Shown here piece after piece: positions 12,548 to 23,913 of a stretch of 64,000 nucleotides of DNA. This DNA comes from Allolobophora icterica (Eukaryota; Annelida; Clitellata; Crassiclitellata; Lumbricidae), in contig OY744612.1 of NCBI GenBank assembly GCA_963556255.1, positions 18,142,900 to 18,206,899 on the forward strand, in the 5' to 3' direction. Below the pieces are notes generated by a model that worked only from the letters and a program-made list of their open reading frames with translations, made no database searches and was not told the origin of the DNA. The position numbers and the translations under genes were made by a program. The first letter of the stretch is position 1. Each line of letters begins with the position of its first letter.

Positions 12548-12814
12548 CAGTGCTTTTTTCTAGAAAAAAAGGTTCCGGAACGGAACAATAGGTTCCGGAA
12601 CGGAACAATTATGGGCGGGCTAAAATCCCGAGAAAAACGGGATTGGGGGTTTGGAGGGGTCTCAATAACCACTGAAAACAGTTCAAAACATTGAAATTAA
12701 ATTAATATAACTAAATTATTGATTTTATTATTAAAATGAATAAATTATTTTTTAGTAGCTGAAAAAAGGTGCCGGAACGCCGTTCCGGCTCGTTCCGGCT
12801 GAAAAAAAGCACTG
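12548..12814. mobile_element. hAT-type MITE inserted in the satellite (second copy, amplified with the array)
   Basis: Nearly identical to 11743-12008 (one extra G in a G run, an A/G change in the AT-rich part) with the same ACTATGAC flanks. It sits exactly 805 bp downstream in the same monomer context, so it arose by duplication of the surrounding array and not by a second insertion. Confidence 0.93.
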
Positions 12815-15800
12815 ACTATGACTGTAACTATAGGCCCTAACCAAAATAAAAAAAACCATTAACTATACCTGTAACTAAAATGAAAAACCATTAACTTTAA
12901 CTGTGACTGTAGCTAAAATGAAAAACCATTTGCTATAACTGAAACTGTAACTAAAATGAAAAACCATGAACTATAACTGTAACTAGCACGAAAAGCCATT
13001 AACTATAACTGTAGCTATAACTAAAATGAAAAACCATTAGCTATACATGCAACTGTAACTATAACTAAAACGAAAACCATTAACTAAAACTGTAACTATT
13101 ACTAAAATGAAAAACCATTAATTATAATTGCAACTGTAACTAACATTAATAACCATTAGCTATGACGTTAGCTACAACTAAAATTAAAAACCAATAGCTA
13201 TTACTGTAACTAAAACTAAACTGAATTACCATTAATTATAACTGCAACTGTAACTAAAATGAAAAACCCTTAACTCTAACTCTAACTGCAACTAAATGAA
13301 AAACCATTAACTATAACTGCAACTATAACTAAAATAAAGGGCCATAAGCTATAACTGTAACTATAACTAAAATCAAAAACCATTAGCTATAACAGTAACT
13401 GTAACTAAAATGAAAAGCTATCAACAAAAACTGTAAACATAACTAAAATCAAAAACCATTAGCAGTACTTGTAACTCTAAGTATAACTAAAATGAAAAAC
13501 CATTAACTATAACTGTAACTATAACTAAAATGAAAACCCACCAGCTATAAAGGTTACTGTAATTAAAATGAAAAAAGCATTGACAATAACTCTAACTATA
13601 GCTAAAATGAAAAAACCATTAACTATAACTGTAACTATAACTGAAATGAAAGCCATTAATTATAATTGTAACTGTAACTAACATTAATAACCATTAGCTA
13701 TAACGTTAGCTACAACTAAAATTAAAAACCAATAGCTATTACTGTAACTAAAACTAAACTGAATTACCATTAATTATAACTGCAACTGTAACTAAAATGA
13801 AAAACCCTTAACTCTAACTCTAACTGCAACTAAATGAAAAACCATTAACTATAACTGCAACTATAACTAAAATAAAGGGCCATAAGCTATAACTGTAACT
13901 ATAACTAAAATCAAAAACCATTAGCTATAACAGTAACTGTAACTAAAATGAAAAGCTATCAACAAAAACTGTAAACATAACTAAAATCAAAAACCATTAG
14001 CAGTACTTGTAACTCTAAGTATAACTAAAATGAAAAACCATTAACTATAACTGTAACTATAACTAAAATGAAAACCCACCAGCTATAAAGGTTACTGTAA
14101 TTAAAATGAAAAAAGCATTGACAATAACTCTAACTATAGCTAAAATGAAAAAACCATTAACTATAACTGTAACTATAACTGAAATGAAAGCCATTAATTA
14201 TAATTGTAACTGTAACTAAGATCAAAAACTATTAACAATAGCTGTTGCAATAACTAAAGTGAAAAACCATGAACTGTAACTGTAACTGCAACGAAAATGA
14301 AAAAGCATTAACAATAACTCTAACTATAACTAAAACCAAGAAACCATTAACTATAACTTTAACTGCAACTAAAATGAAAACCATTAACTAAAACTCTAAC
14401 TATGACTAAAGTGAAAACCCATTAACTATAACTGTAGCTATAACTAAAGTGAATAACCATTAACTATAACTGTAACTGTAACTAAAGCTAAAATGAAAAA
14501 CCAATAACTGTTACTGTAACTAAAATGAAAAATATTTAGCTATAACCGTAACTGTAACTAAAATGAAAAATCGTTAACTATAGCTGTAACTGAAACTAAA
14601 ATGAAAAACCATTAACTATAACTGTAACACTAACTAAAATGAAAACCATTAACTATAACTGTAACTAATATGGAAACCATTAACCATAATTGTAAATGTA
14701 ACTAAATTGAAAACCATTAACTATTACTGTAACTGTAACTAAAAAGAAAAACTTTTAACAATAACTGTAACTTTGACTAAAACAAAAATCCATTACTTAT
14801 AACTGTAACCATAATTAAAGTGAAAATCCATTAGCTCTAACTGTAACTATAACTGAAATGAAAAACCATTAACTATAACTGTAACTGTAACTAACATGAA
14901 AACCGTTAGCTATAACTGTAACTAAAACTAAAATGAAGAACCATTAGTTATAAATGTAATTGTAACTAAAATGAAAAACCATTAACTATAACTGTAACTA
15001 TAACTAAAATGAAAAATCATTAGCTATAAACGTAACTGTAACTAAAATGAAACACCATTAACAAGAACTCCGGCTATATTATAACTAAAATGAAAAAACC
15101 ATTAACTTTAACTGTAACTACAACTAAAATAAAACCATTAACTATTACTGTAACTAAAATTAAAATCAGAAACCATTAATTATAACTGCTGCTATAACTT
15201 AAATGAAAAACCATTAGCTATAACTGTGATGTGATTAAAATGAATAACCATTAACTATAACTGTACTTTTAACTAAAATGAAAAACCATTAACTGTTACT
15301 GTAACTAAAATGAAAAGCAATAACTATAACTGTAACTGTAACTAAAATTAAAAACCATTAACTATAGCTGTAACTGAAACTAAAATGAAAAACAATTTAC
15401 TATAAGTGTAACTAAAAATAAAATGAAAAACCATTACCTATTACTGTAACTATAACTAAAATGAAAAACCATTATCTATAACCGTACAACTCTAACTAAA
15501 ATGAAAACCATTAGCTATTAACTCTAACTGTAACTAAAATGGGAATCCATTAAGCATAACTGTAAATGTAACTAAAATGAAAACCATTAACTCTCACTGT
15601 AACTGTAACTAAAAAGAGAAAACCATTAACAAAACTGTAACAATAACTAAAATGAAAAACCATCAATTTGTAACTGTAACTATAACTAAAATGAAAATCC
15701 AAGAGTTATAACTGTAACTAAAACTAAAATGAATGACCATTAGCTATACATGTAACTGTAACTATGGCTAAAATGGAAAACCATTAATTATTACTGTAAA

Positions 15801-16395
15801 TATAACTAAAAAGAAAAACCGTTAACTAAAACTGTAACTGTAACCAAAATGAAAAACCATTAACTATAACTGTAACTGTAACTAAAATGGAAATCCATTC
15901 ACTATTGCTGTAACTATAGCTAAAATAAAAAACCATTAACTACATCTGTAACTATAATTGTAACTATAACAAAAACCATTATCTATCACTGTAACTGTGA
16001 CTAACACGCGAAAATCCACTAACTATAACTGTAACTAAAACTAAAATAAAAAAGCATTAACTATAGCTGTAACTATACCTGAAATGAAGAACCATTAACT
16101 ATAACTGTAACGAAAAACCATTAACTATAGCTGTTACTGGAACTAAAATGAAGAACCATTAACTATAACTGTAACGAAAAACCATTAACTATAGCTGTTA
16201 CTGGAACTAAAATGAAGAACCATTAACTATAACTGAAACTGTAACTAGAATGAAAAACCGTTAACCATAACTGAAACTGTAACTTTACTGAAAAACCGTT
16301 AACTATAAATGTCACTGTAAAAAAATGAAAATTCACTAGCTATAACTGCAACTGTAACTAAAATAAAATCTGTGAGAATCACACTGCATCAGCAA

Positions 16396-16588
16396 CAGCA
16401 GCACCACCACCATCATCATGATCACCACCACCACCACCACCACCACCACCACCACCAAACACCCCACCACCACCACCACCACCACCACCACCACCACCAC
16501 CACCACCACCACCACCACCACCACCACCACCACCACCACCACCACCACCACCACCACCACCACCACCACCACCATCATCATCATCATA
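16396..16588 (+). repeat. CAC trinucleotide microsatellite
   Basis: About 190 bp of CAC/CAT repeat with one break (AAACACCC near 16458), starting ten bases after the satellite's transposon-like end. Poly-His, poly-Thr and poly-Gly/Val frames here are artefacts. Confidence 0.97.
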
Positions 16589-16689
16589 GTCGTCGTTTTT
16601 GGCTGCGTCTTCTGAAAACTGAAACAAAATACTTATACAACCGTATTTGATATTGCCTTCCATCAAATGCTCAGAAGTGCACACACGAC

Positions 16690-16870
16690 CACACGATACA
16701 ACATCGATGGACCTAATATGCAGTTGTGTCGGAAGGACTTCCCCAACGTCCTTTGACAATGAGCGCCTGGGTGGACCGCGGAGGCTTGAACCCGTACTCT
16801 CCGCATTACAGTGTGAAGTCTCGGCCCATTCTTCCATCGTTCTCCACATTTCTGTCGTCTGTTCTCGTTA
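16690..16870 (-). mobile_element. Probable tRNA-derived SINE
   Basis: Read on the minus strand it contains ATGCGGAGAGTACGGGTTCA, including a B-box-like GGGTTCAAGCC. The CGGAGAGTACGGGTTC core is shared with the tRNA-like heads at 25150 and 33560. The A box is weak. Overlapping open frames on both strands (16379-16849, 16647-17010) look accidental. Confidence 0.5.
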
Positions 16871-17149
16871 TTCATTCTGCTTATGTACCCAACGGTCTTT
16901 TTCTTACTTCGCACAAGACCAGCTGAAGACGGGTGAATAAGTCGAGGAGAGGCAACTACTAACTGGCAAATCGAGCTATTCATAGATTTACCATGGATGA
17001 GATTGCGCATAATGTGATACTGATGTCTTTAATCCTCAGCAATTTGGAGTCGATTACACGATTAAAAGTCGCCGAAATGGCTAATGACTTCTTACTATTT
17101 TTTAGTCAGCGAAACTGCAAATGAACAGTGTGCCAGAACCAGTCTTGTT

Positions 17150-17335
17150 GTCCTCGAGACCAAGGTCTTGGTCTCGAGTGCACTCGAGTTCGTTTTTAAA
17201 AGTCTTGGTCTTGGTCTTGGTCTTGAGGTTCAAGGTCTTGGTCTTGGTCTTGGTCTTGAGGTTCAAGGTCTTGGTCTTGGTCTTGGTCTTGAGGTTCAAA
17301 GTCTTGGTCTTGGTCTCGCAAGACCAAGACCAAGA
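17150..17335 (+). repeat. GGTCTT hexamer minisatellite (left)
   Basis: About three ~34-bp units, each of three to four GGTCTT hexamers plus a TGAGGTTCAA spacer. The end inverts into CAAGACCAAGACCAAGACC, making a small foldback. It pairs with the array at 17859-18030, in the same orientation, on the other side of a hAT transposase remnant. Confidence 0.9.
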
Positions 17336-17509
17336 CCGGCTGTTAATATGAACAGTCATTTAACAGAACTCAAGAATTCTGTATCAAGCCTGCTTGCATC
17401 ATACGACCAATATCTATGGATGGATACAAGTCATGTTGGTCAGGAAAACCCATTGGCAGCAGCAACAGTTATTCTGTATCAGACGGTATGATAAACCATG
17501 GGAAGATTT

Positions 17510-17694
17510 CAAAAGGACTCACTATCTGTACATTTACATCCAGTGCTTGAAAAGCTACTCTGTGTCAGCGACTTCAGCACCGGTAGAACGTATTTTTTCA
17601 CATGGCGGAATTTTTATGAGGCCCACCAGGCATGTCTTGGTCAGAAAATTCTGAGCGAATTGGTTTTTATAAAATACAAAAGGCATTTGGTATA
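17510..17694 (+). pseudogene. Broken hAT transposase, C-terminal dimerisation region
   Basis: Conceptual reading needs frame changes. One frame gives LHPVLEKLLCVS (about 17535-17570). A second gives ATSAPVERIFSHGGIFMRP (about 17570-17625), the hAT C-terminal dimerisation signature (family pattern TSAPVERVFS). A third gives ILSELVFIKYKRHLV before a TAA at 17693-17695, matching the usual hAT ending. At least two frameshifts in about 180 bp mean no functional product. No DDE catalytic region or BED zinc finger was recognised nearby. Its position between two like-oriented GGTCTT arrays suggests those arrays belong to the same decayed element; that is inference. It is the only hAT coding sequence in the window and need not have mobilised any of the MITEs. 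Confidence 0.82.
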
Positions 17695-17858
17695 AGAGTT
17701 TGCACGAAGGACTTTTGAATACAAATTCGGATTTCTCTGCAGTTTGCATTTAAAGTTAATTTGCTTGAATAAAATAAAAGACTCATGTTTTCATTAAAAT
17801 AGCGAATATTCCGACTTTACAATTGTTAGAAGTCTTGACCTGATTTCGAATTTTTGGG

Positions 17859-18030
17859 TCTTGGTCTTGGTCTTGGTCTTGAGGTTCAAGGTCTTGGTCT
17901 TGGTCTTGGTCTCGAGGTTCAAAGTCTTGGTCTTGGTCTTGGTCTCGAGGTTCAAGGTCTTGGTCTTGGTCTTGGTCTTGAGGTTCAAGGTCTTGGTCTT
18001 GGTCTTGGTCTTGAGGTTTAAGGTCTTGAC
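17859..18030 (+). repeat. GGTCTT hexamer minisatellite (right)
   Basis: Five ~34-bp units of GGTCTT hexamers plus TGAGGTTCAA or CGAGGTTCAA spacers, in direct orientation relative to 17150-17335. Frames encoding Thr-Lys or Leu-Val repeats are artefacts. Confidence 0.9.
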
Positions 18031-19241
18031 AACAAGACTGGCCAGAACAGCCAGTATGGCGTTGACGGAAATCAGTGGCTCAGACGGTGTCATCTTTTTC
18101 TGATGCCGGACACCTGGCGAATACGATGACACATAGAATGCCTTCTGGTGATTACCAGAAAGGACATCTAGTGAAGCGGTGATATAAATTCAAGAGAAGT
18201 CTTAGATTAACGCATTTCTGTATCGATGCGTCTGGAGGTCCGCTAGTCACAGCCTAAATTATTACAAAGCTGTTACCGACAAATTCGACTAAAATGTAAA
18301 ATGTGCCTTCTCTTCATTTTTTTATCGCATCTTCGTTCTTCTTTACTGGACAGTTTTAGTATTTCTTAGTAAAAAATTATGAGTTCTTCCTGGAACTTTT
18401 TTCTCTTTCAATTATCAGTGTTTGTCTTTCTTAGCAAATAATTTAGAGAATTCAATTCGAAGTTAGTAAATAGATGGCACCACCTGTGCACATTCCCAAC
18501 AACAGAACATATCGATTTCATCGCCTTTGCGTAATGCTATAGTCACTCCTTGGGGTTTTTCCATTGAAAACCAAGTCCAGGCGCTACACGATAACTAAAC
18601 GATCTATCCAATTCGCGGTCTCCACTTCTCGTTAAATTCCTCTAGTCTCCTTCCCATACCTTCCAACAATCGCTCAATAGGGCCTACAGTATCTCTGTAC
18701 AAAACCGCCTGGCTAGAAGCGACGCTCGTCAATAAGCTTAGGGGGTCTATGTCCTGTGGGTCTATGTCCTGCGCTTTACATTAAAGTTTCACTTTAGAAA
18801 TTTTCCAGGCTACGATTACGGTTACGATTACAACATTTATGCAAATGAAACGAAATTATATTTAACATATGCACGGTCATACAACATCTCTAAGATGTCA
18901 GTTATGCAATGTAGTTAATGATATGTTATGATTGTCCTGACGCGCGTTGGACATCCATAAAACATCGGCTTAATAATATGGCTTCTCAAAGAATATAGAA
19001 GCAAATCAAATGGCTTAATACGATCAGCCGTATTATAACATTATGTTATTATAACCCTACGTGGCTTGAACTCAATCGTCTAAAAATTACTCTTGTAAGT
19101 CGATTGAATAAGCCGATTGAAACCTAAATGGCATAGGATTAACAGACCAGCATACCGGGAGGGTTACCTTGAGGAAAGATAAAAGAATTAATATAACATC
19201 TAGCTCTACTGCTTCATAAAAAGTCTTTAGGCATTATGTAT

Positions 19242-19242
<1 letters not shown>
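18031..19242. other. Unannotated sequence
   Basis: No coding potential recognised. A short direct repeat GGGTCTATGTCCTG occurs twice near 18745-18772. Confidence 0.4.

Positions 19243-19294
<52 letters not shown>
19243..19294 (+). repeat. TAA trinucleotide microsatellite
   Basis: About 17 TAA units. Confidence 0.95.
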
Positions 19295-19296
<2 letters not shown>

Positions 19297-19417
19297 TTTA
19301 TTCTTTAATTAAGCGCCTGCAAACGCACTGCGCTGTACATGTACATGTTATGCGATAAATCTTAACTACTAGCAGAACAGACAGCCTGCAATACACGGCG
19401 CAAATTGCAGCCTACAA

Positions 19418-19495
19418 AGCATGTCCGCCTATGGGACTCGATCTCTGTACCTCTCGCACTCTACGCCAGATGTTATCCAATGCGCTACCGCTATT
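19418..19495 (-). mobile_element. tRNA-like SINE head or tRNA pseudogene
   Basis: On the minus strand AATAGCGGTAGCGCATTGG resembles an A box and GATCGAGTCCC a B box, about 35 bp apart. Acceptor pairing is poor, so a SINE head or pseudogene is likelier than a working tRNA. Confidence 0.5.
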
Positions 19496-20545
19496 TTCTA
19501 AACTAAAATTAAATGTTGTGGATGATGTTCTCAGATAACTTCGACTCATCGCATCACTAAACTGCTTGAAAACTTCATCTGATCAACAGAATGTGCATGT
19601 GTTCTTAAAGTTAAACAATTTAAAAAACTTTCAGTCAGAAAATTGCAGAAATCAATGTTGGAAAAGAACCATATAATTATAATCTAATAAAACACTATAA
19701 GAATATATTTGTACATCACGCAAAATCTTTATTAACGACATATAAACACACCCTGACATCACTGCAGTGCTCAAAATCAAAATATTAATTTTAATCGTCT
19801 TTAAAAACAAATTTCTACTGTCCCCAAAATATTACTCGGTTGCGCGACTTGTGCACGATTTGGGTGCTCCAAGACTGCGTCCCGACTTCCTGGTTTAGAA
19901 AGGTGGCAACCCTAATTGCAGTATAAGTTGAATGTGGGCTTACATCATTTTATCATTTTGTCGCGCTTCTTAATTACTCAGAAACGATCTAAATTTAACA
20001 ATTACTCATTTATATCCAGTTGTCATGACAATGCAGCAGCCATCGAGGCAGACATTTCAAATCATATTTAACTCCAAATACTTATGCTTTTTCCTGTAAC
20101 TCTGCAGATGGAATGGAACTTGAGTCAACTTAACGAAACTTCATTCTTCGGAGTTGACCATGGAATAACTAAGTGGCTTTCAATCTCAGTTCGTTGCACT
20201 TGAACTGTAAGAGTATGAAATGCGGATGAGCTTAACTCCATAATGGCAATTTTATCGTCTATTATATCATCTACTCGTTTCGTTTTAGAACAAATTTATC
20301 CATTTTCCTAATCAGCAAAATCGGAACACGACGTGTATATAGGTCAAAGTCAACGACGTCTAAATTGCTCAAGTTATGTATCGGAGGGATCTTTCTTCAT
20401 CTAGCCGACTCGGAAATGTTTAACAATGGACAGTTGTAGATTCTGAGATTGTGAGGGGACTCACGGGTGAGGAGTCAGATCAAGGCCTACAATCGGTCAC
20501 GGCGTTAGGTCTGTCGGGTAACCTGTGTGGACACTGGCGTGAACT
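19496..20545. other. Unannotated AT-rich sequence
   Basis: No gene, RNA or clear repeat recognised. Confidence 0.4.
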
Positions 20546-21030
20546 TGTCCAAAATATTGGGGGGGCATGGGGTCTGGACTAGAGGTGCAAATAAAACAAG
20601 TTTTTTCAAGATGAAATGTTTTGTTTTTGTTTTTGTTTCTATGGTTTCTGTTGTTTTGGTTATTTGTTTTTAAGATTTTCGGATTTCAGATCATAAAAAT
20701 CATGAAAAATGGCATGAACAAGAGCTCCAACTCAGTTTAACTCAGTCGCGATTTTCGAAAATAAAAAATCATTCAATCGATGTTATTAAATTAACTTCTA
20801 CAAGAATAACAAATTAATTTTTTTTACAAAAAAAACAAATTTTGTGGTTTCTTTTTTGCCCTTGTGTTTGTTAAAACCAAAAACCGAAAAAAACTTTTCA
20901 CCTCTGGTCTGGACAATCAGCGAGCCTCAGAGGCTTCCGGTGTTACGTAATGCGTAGAAAAATGGGTGCGTTTTCTTTACATGTAAATTTTTTCATAATG
21001 AAGATATTGAAAATAAAAATAAATCTTTGT
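20546..21030 (+). repeat. Dispersed repeat, copy 2 (inverted relative to 1-520)
   Basis: Reverse complement of 1-520. Homology covers both flanks of the nested MITE and includes about 25 bp (GGCTTCCGG region near 20925-20940) missing from copy 1. The two form a ~500-bp inverted pair about 20 kb apart. The parent family is unknown; its right end may reach the GGCTGCCCTCCCAGAGTCTA motif near 21190. Confidence 0.8.
20580..20906. mobile_element. hAT-type MITE (CAGAGGTG family, second copy)
   Basis: Ends TAGAGGTG and CACCTCTG. The octamer GTCTGGAC flanks it exactly on both sides (20572-20579 and 20907-20914), the 8-bp signature of hAT insertion. It occupies the same site in the larger repeat as the MITE at 99-422, so the insertion predates copying of the larger repeat. 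Confidence 0.88.
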
Positions 21031-21805
21031 TTTCATTATGTATTTCTGAAAGTATTTCAGTTTTGTGTCTCTGTTTTTCTGCTTCTGAAAATATTCGTCT
21101 ATATTGAAACATAATATTTTAATATTTGAGGAAATTCTCTCCATTTTGGGGGGCATTGCCCCTCCTCAATTATTGGAGGGCACGTTCCCCGGCTGCCCTC
21201 CCAGAGTCTACGCCTATTTGTGTGGATTAAAGTCTGCCTGACTGCCTGTGCTCTCAATTCGTTCATAACGGGTTTTCATTGTGCCTATCACACGGTTTTA
21301 CTGCCTACTAAGCAGTAACGGGACAACCCTCGGAGGCACCAGAATGATTAATTTCAGGGATTATTAAAACGACTCACCTAGCTTATGCATCGACCACGGC
21401 AGGTGAAGTGGTCGAATGCGCCACTATATGGGGAAAAGGGTGGGTTTCCACGTCTTTGTGATGTCGCATTTGAGAAACTCGGCACATGGATCAGGGAAGG
21501 GCTGGAGTCTGTCACATGTTTGAGAAGTAGAATAACGAACACAATGAATGACCCATTAGAGAAATGTTATCTTTTCAGAGGATTTCGGCGTCTGTGAAAC
21601 TAGGAAAGGACCGTTGCTATTCTGGGAATTTACTCTCATACCTTAGCTCTGATGAGATGGTACTTTTAAGAGTACGTTCCTCATATGATCAGGCATTGAT
21701 TTTAACCCCACCATTCAAGCCTAAATGATCATAATTACAATAGCAATAAATAATATTAATAATAATTTGTATAAACTGTCAAATAATAAAACAAACTTTA
21801 CGCGC
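21031..21805. other. Unannotated sequence
   Basis: A 70-codon frame at 21385-21597 has no recognisable features. Around 21150-21210 a GGGGGGCATTGCCCC foldback resembles the end of a DNA transposon. Confidence 0.35.
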
Positions 21806-21966
21806 TATTATTGCTATCATTACTATTAATTAGTAACTTCTAAGTAACTTAGTGGCCGTTTCAGATGTTTCTCTCTATGTTAAGTAATATTTAAGTCCCC
21901 GAGGAATCATACGCACCTTAAAGCATAATTAATAATATAAACGAATAGAACTGATGCGAAGTCCAT
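21806..21966 (+). repeat. 160-bp dispersed repeat, copy 1
   Basis: Direct copy of 35926-36084 with only a few substitutions, including the long shared run AGTAACTTCTAAGTAACTT and the end CGAAGTCC. The two are 14 kb apart. Family unknown. Confidence 0.85.
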
Positions 21967-22587
21967 ATTTGCATGTAACGCTCCTCTCATTGGCCGTTTC
22001 CAATTAATGAATATCAAGAGATCGCTGATATGGTTCAGTGGTCAGTGGCTGGTAGAACCGTTGATCTTGCCTTATCCGACGTTACTTGATTTCATGATTA
22101 TATTAAAACTGCATTACAACATTAGAATTTCATGGAATATATATATTTTAAATTGAAACCCCAAAGGACAGAACGCATTAGGGTACAGAATAATGTCCAG
22201 TTAAAAAATTATGAATGCTGAATGAGTTAGTTATTTATCGGTCGAACAGAATACGGGAAATAAAATTTAATTGTAGGACATAATCTCCCTGGACATGATC
22301 ATCCGTGCATAAGCCCAGGAACAAATGCGTCCGATTTTGGGTAGGACATAATCCCCTCCCGGACAATATCCCTCCGCTGTGCAATTAGTCTATTCTACGG
22401 TTTATTGATAGACCTTAATTGCCCTGTTTTTGTTCGTAATATCAGGATTTTATGTCGTAAATGTAGGCCTATAAGCTAAAGACTTGTGAATATCATTCAT
22501 GTGTAAACTTAAGACCTGTTAGTGTTATTCAGTTCTAAAATCACCCTTCGCTGTGAGTGCTCATACTCATAGGGTCGCTGCAGCAGG

Positions 22588-22809
22588 ATGAAGGCATGGT
22601 CCACACGGCAATATATTGCAGGAATCGCGAGATCAGCTGCCCAAACAGCACGTCGGGCGCAGCGCCAAGCAGCTACAGGCCCATTTGCTGCAGCTGTGCC
22701 AAGATCGGCGACATGGAAGGACATATGGCCTACATCGAAGAAACGCTACACGGACTTGGACGAAACATTCGCTTTAAAATATCTTTTACAGCCATGGGCG
22801 GCGATCTAG
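22588..22809 (+). CDS. Small GC-rich open frame of unknown function, cut by a MITE
   Basis: Begins ATGAAGGCATGGTCC and encodes an Ala/Arg/Gln-rich N-terminal part followed by a Trp/Lys/Tyr-rich part (WKDIWPTSKKRY, then LDETFALKYLLQP). Removing the MITE at 22793 and one copy of its duplication gives a TGA two codons after the insertion site, a frame of about 69 codons. Base composition is clearly more GC-rich than the surroundings. No family is recognised, and it is inside a 1.9-kb transposon, so it may be a captured host fragment or chance. Existence as a gene is unproven. Confidence 0.2.
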   Translation: MKAWSTRQYIAGIARSAAQTARRAQRQAATGPFAAAVPRSATWKDIWPTSKKRYTDLDETFALKYLLQPWAAI

Positions 22810-23733
22810 GGGAGTAACTGGGGGACATGTCCCCCCACCTTTAAGAGTGGGGGGACACTCCATGCATTTGTCCCCCTCCACATTTTGAAGAAACACCAAA
22901 AAAGGCGGAGAAATGTAATTGCGCGTGAGGGTTTTCGCAGTGTTTTTGACCAGACGAGGTAAAAAAAATTTTGTTAGCAGAAGTGTCCCCCCGAAAATTA
23001 GGAGAAAGAAGAAGGAATTCGTAAAAAATTTAACATTTTTTAAACGAAGAAATCAGGAAAAGAAAAGGGTTATTGCTGGGAGACGGGAAAAAGTTGGAAA
23101 ACGTGGCGAATGACAAAAAAAGGTCAACTTTTTATCGAGATGAAATCGATATTTTGGGGAGAAGAATTGGTGAAAATTAAAGTGGAAAAGAAGTAAAAAG
23201 TGAAGGAGTGGGGGAAAAATGGATAGTGTAAGAAAAAGTTACACGGACTTGGACGCAACATTCGCTTTAAGATATCTTTTACAGCCATGGGCGGCGATCT
23301 AGGGGGTACGGGGGACATGTCCTCCCACCTTTAAGAGTGGGGGGGCACTCCATGCATTCGTCCCCCCCACATTTTGAAGAAACACCAAAAAAGGCGGAGA
23401 AATGTAATTGCGCGTGAGGGTTTTCGCAGTGTTTTTGACCAGACGAGGGAAAAAATTTTTTTTAGCAGAAGTGACCCCCGAAAATTAGGAGAAGGAAGAA
23501 GGAATACGTAAAAAAGTTAACATTTTTAGACGAAGAAATCAGGAAAAGAAAAGGGTTATTGCAGGGAGACCGGGAAAAGTTGGAAAACGTGGCGAATGAC
23601 AAAAAAGGTCATCAACTTTTTTTGAGATGAAATCGATATTTTGGGGAGAAGAATTGGTGAAAATTAAAGTGGATAAAAAGTAAAAAGTCAAGGAGTGGGG
23701 GAGAAAAGGATAGTGTAAGAAAAAGTTGTAAAA
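22747..23733 (+). repeat. 493-bp tandem duplication
   Basis: Copy 1 is 22747-23239, copy 2 is 23240-23733. The unit begins in the flank (ACACGGACTTGGACG) and includes the left end and first ~445 bp of the MITE that starts at 22793, so it formed after the MITE inserted. The copies differ by scattered substitutions and small indels. Confidence 0.9.
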
Positions 23734-23913
23734 AGAGGCGAAGGACTAAAAAAAGGTCATCAACTTTTTTCGGAGATGAAGGCGAAATTTTTCGGAGATG
23801 AAGTGGCAGAAAAATTTTTGTTAGGGACAAGATTTTCCAAAACCGGTCGTCGACGAGATCGTGGCCGACTTTGTGCCCCCCCACCCACCTCTCAGACCAG
23901 ATCGCCGCCACTG
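22793..23913. mobile_element. 1.1-kb hAT-type MITE (GGCGGCGATCT ends)
   Basis: The left end CATGGGCGGCGATCT and right end AGATCGCCGCCACTG are inverted repeats. The octamer TTTACAGC flanks both (22785-22792 and 23914-23921), a perfect 8-bp duplication. The interior holds G-runs and C-runs near the left end (GGGGGACATGTCCCCCC) and AAAAAGG-rich sequence. Part of it is tandemly doubled. No transposase. Confidence 0.85.

Larger units (their letters stand above)
11529..16386 (+). repeat. ~4.9-kb satellite of a ~38-bp monomer, with a MITE-type right end
   Basis: Dozens of diverged monomers built from AACTATAACTGTAACTATAA plus CTAAAATGAAAAACCATT. Two levels of higher-order repetition are visible: an 805-bp unit (about 11595-12400 and 12400-13204), each carrying the same inserted MITE, and a 538-bp unit (13121-13658 and 13659-14196). 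The right edge AAAATCTGTGAGAATCACACTG (16365-16386) matches the right end of the complete MITE at 63418-63953, whose interior holds the same monomers. No matching left end was found near 11.5 kb. No coding content. Confidence 0.95.

Noticed and set aside
11529..16386. Telomere- or centromere-specific repeat
   Set aside because: The monomer is also inside a complete MITE elsewhere in the window and there is no telomeric TTAGGG; nothing in the sequence indicates a centromere.
16647..17010. Frames of 97-156 codons around a tRNA-like sequence
   Set aside because: They run through a SINE-like head and, in one case, poly-Gly from the CAC repeat.
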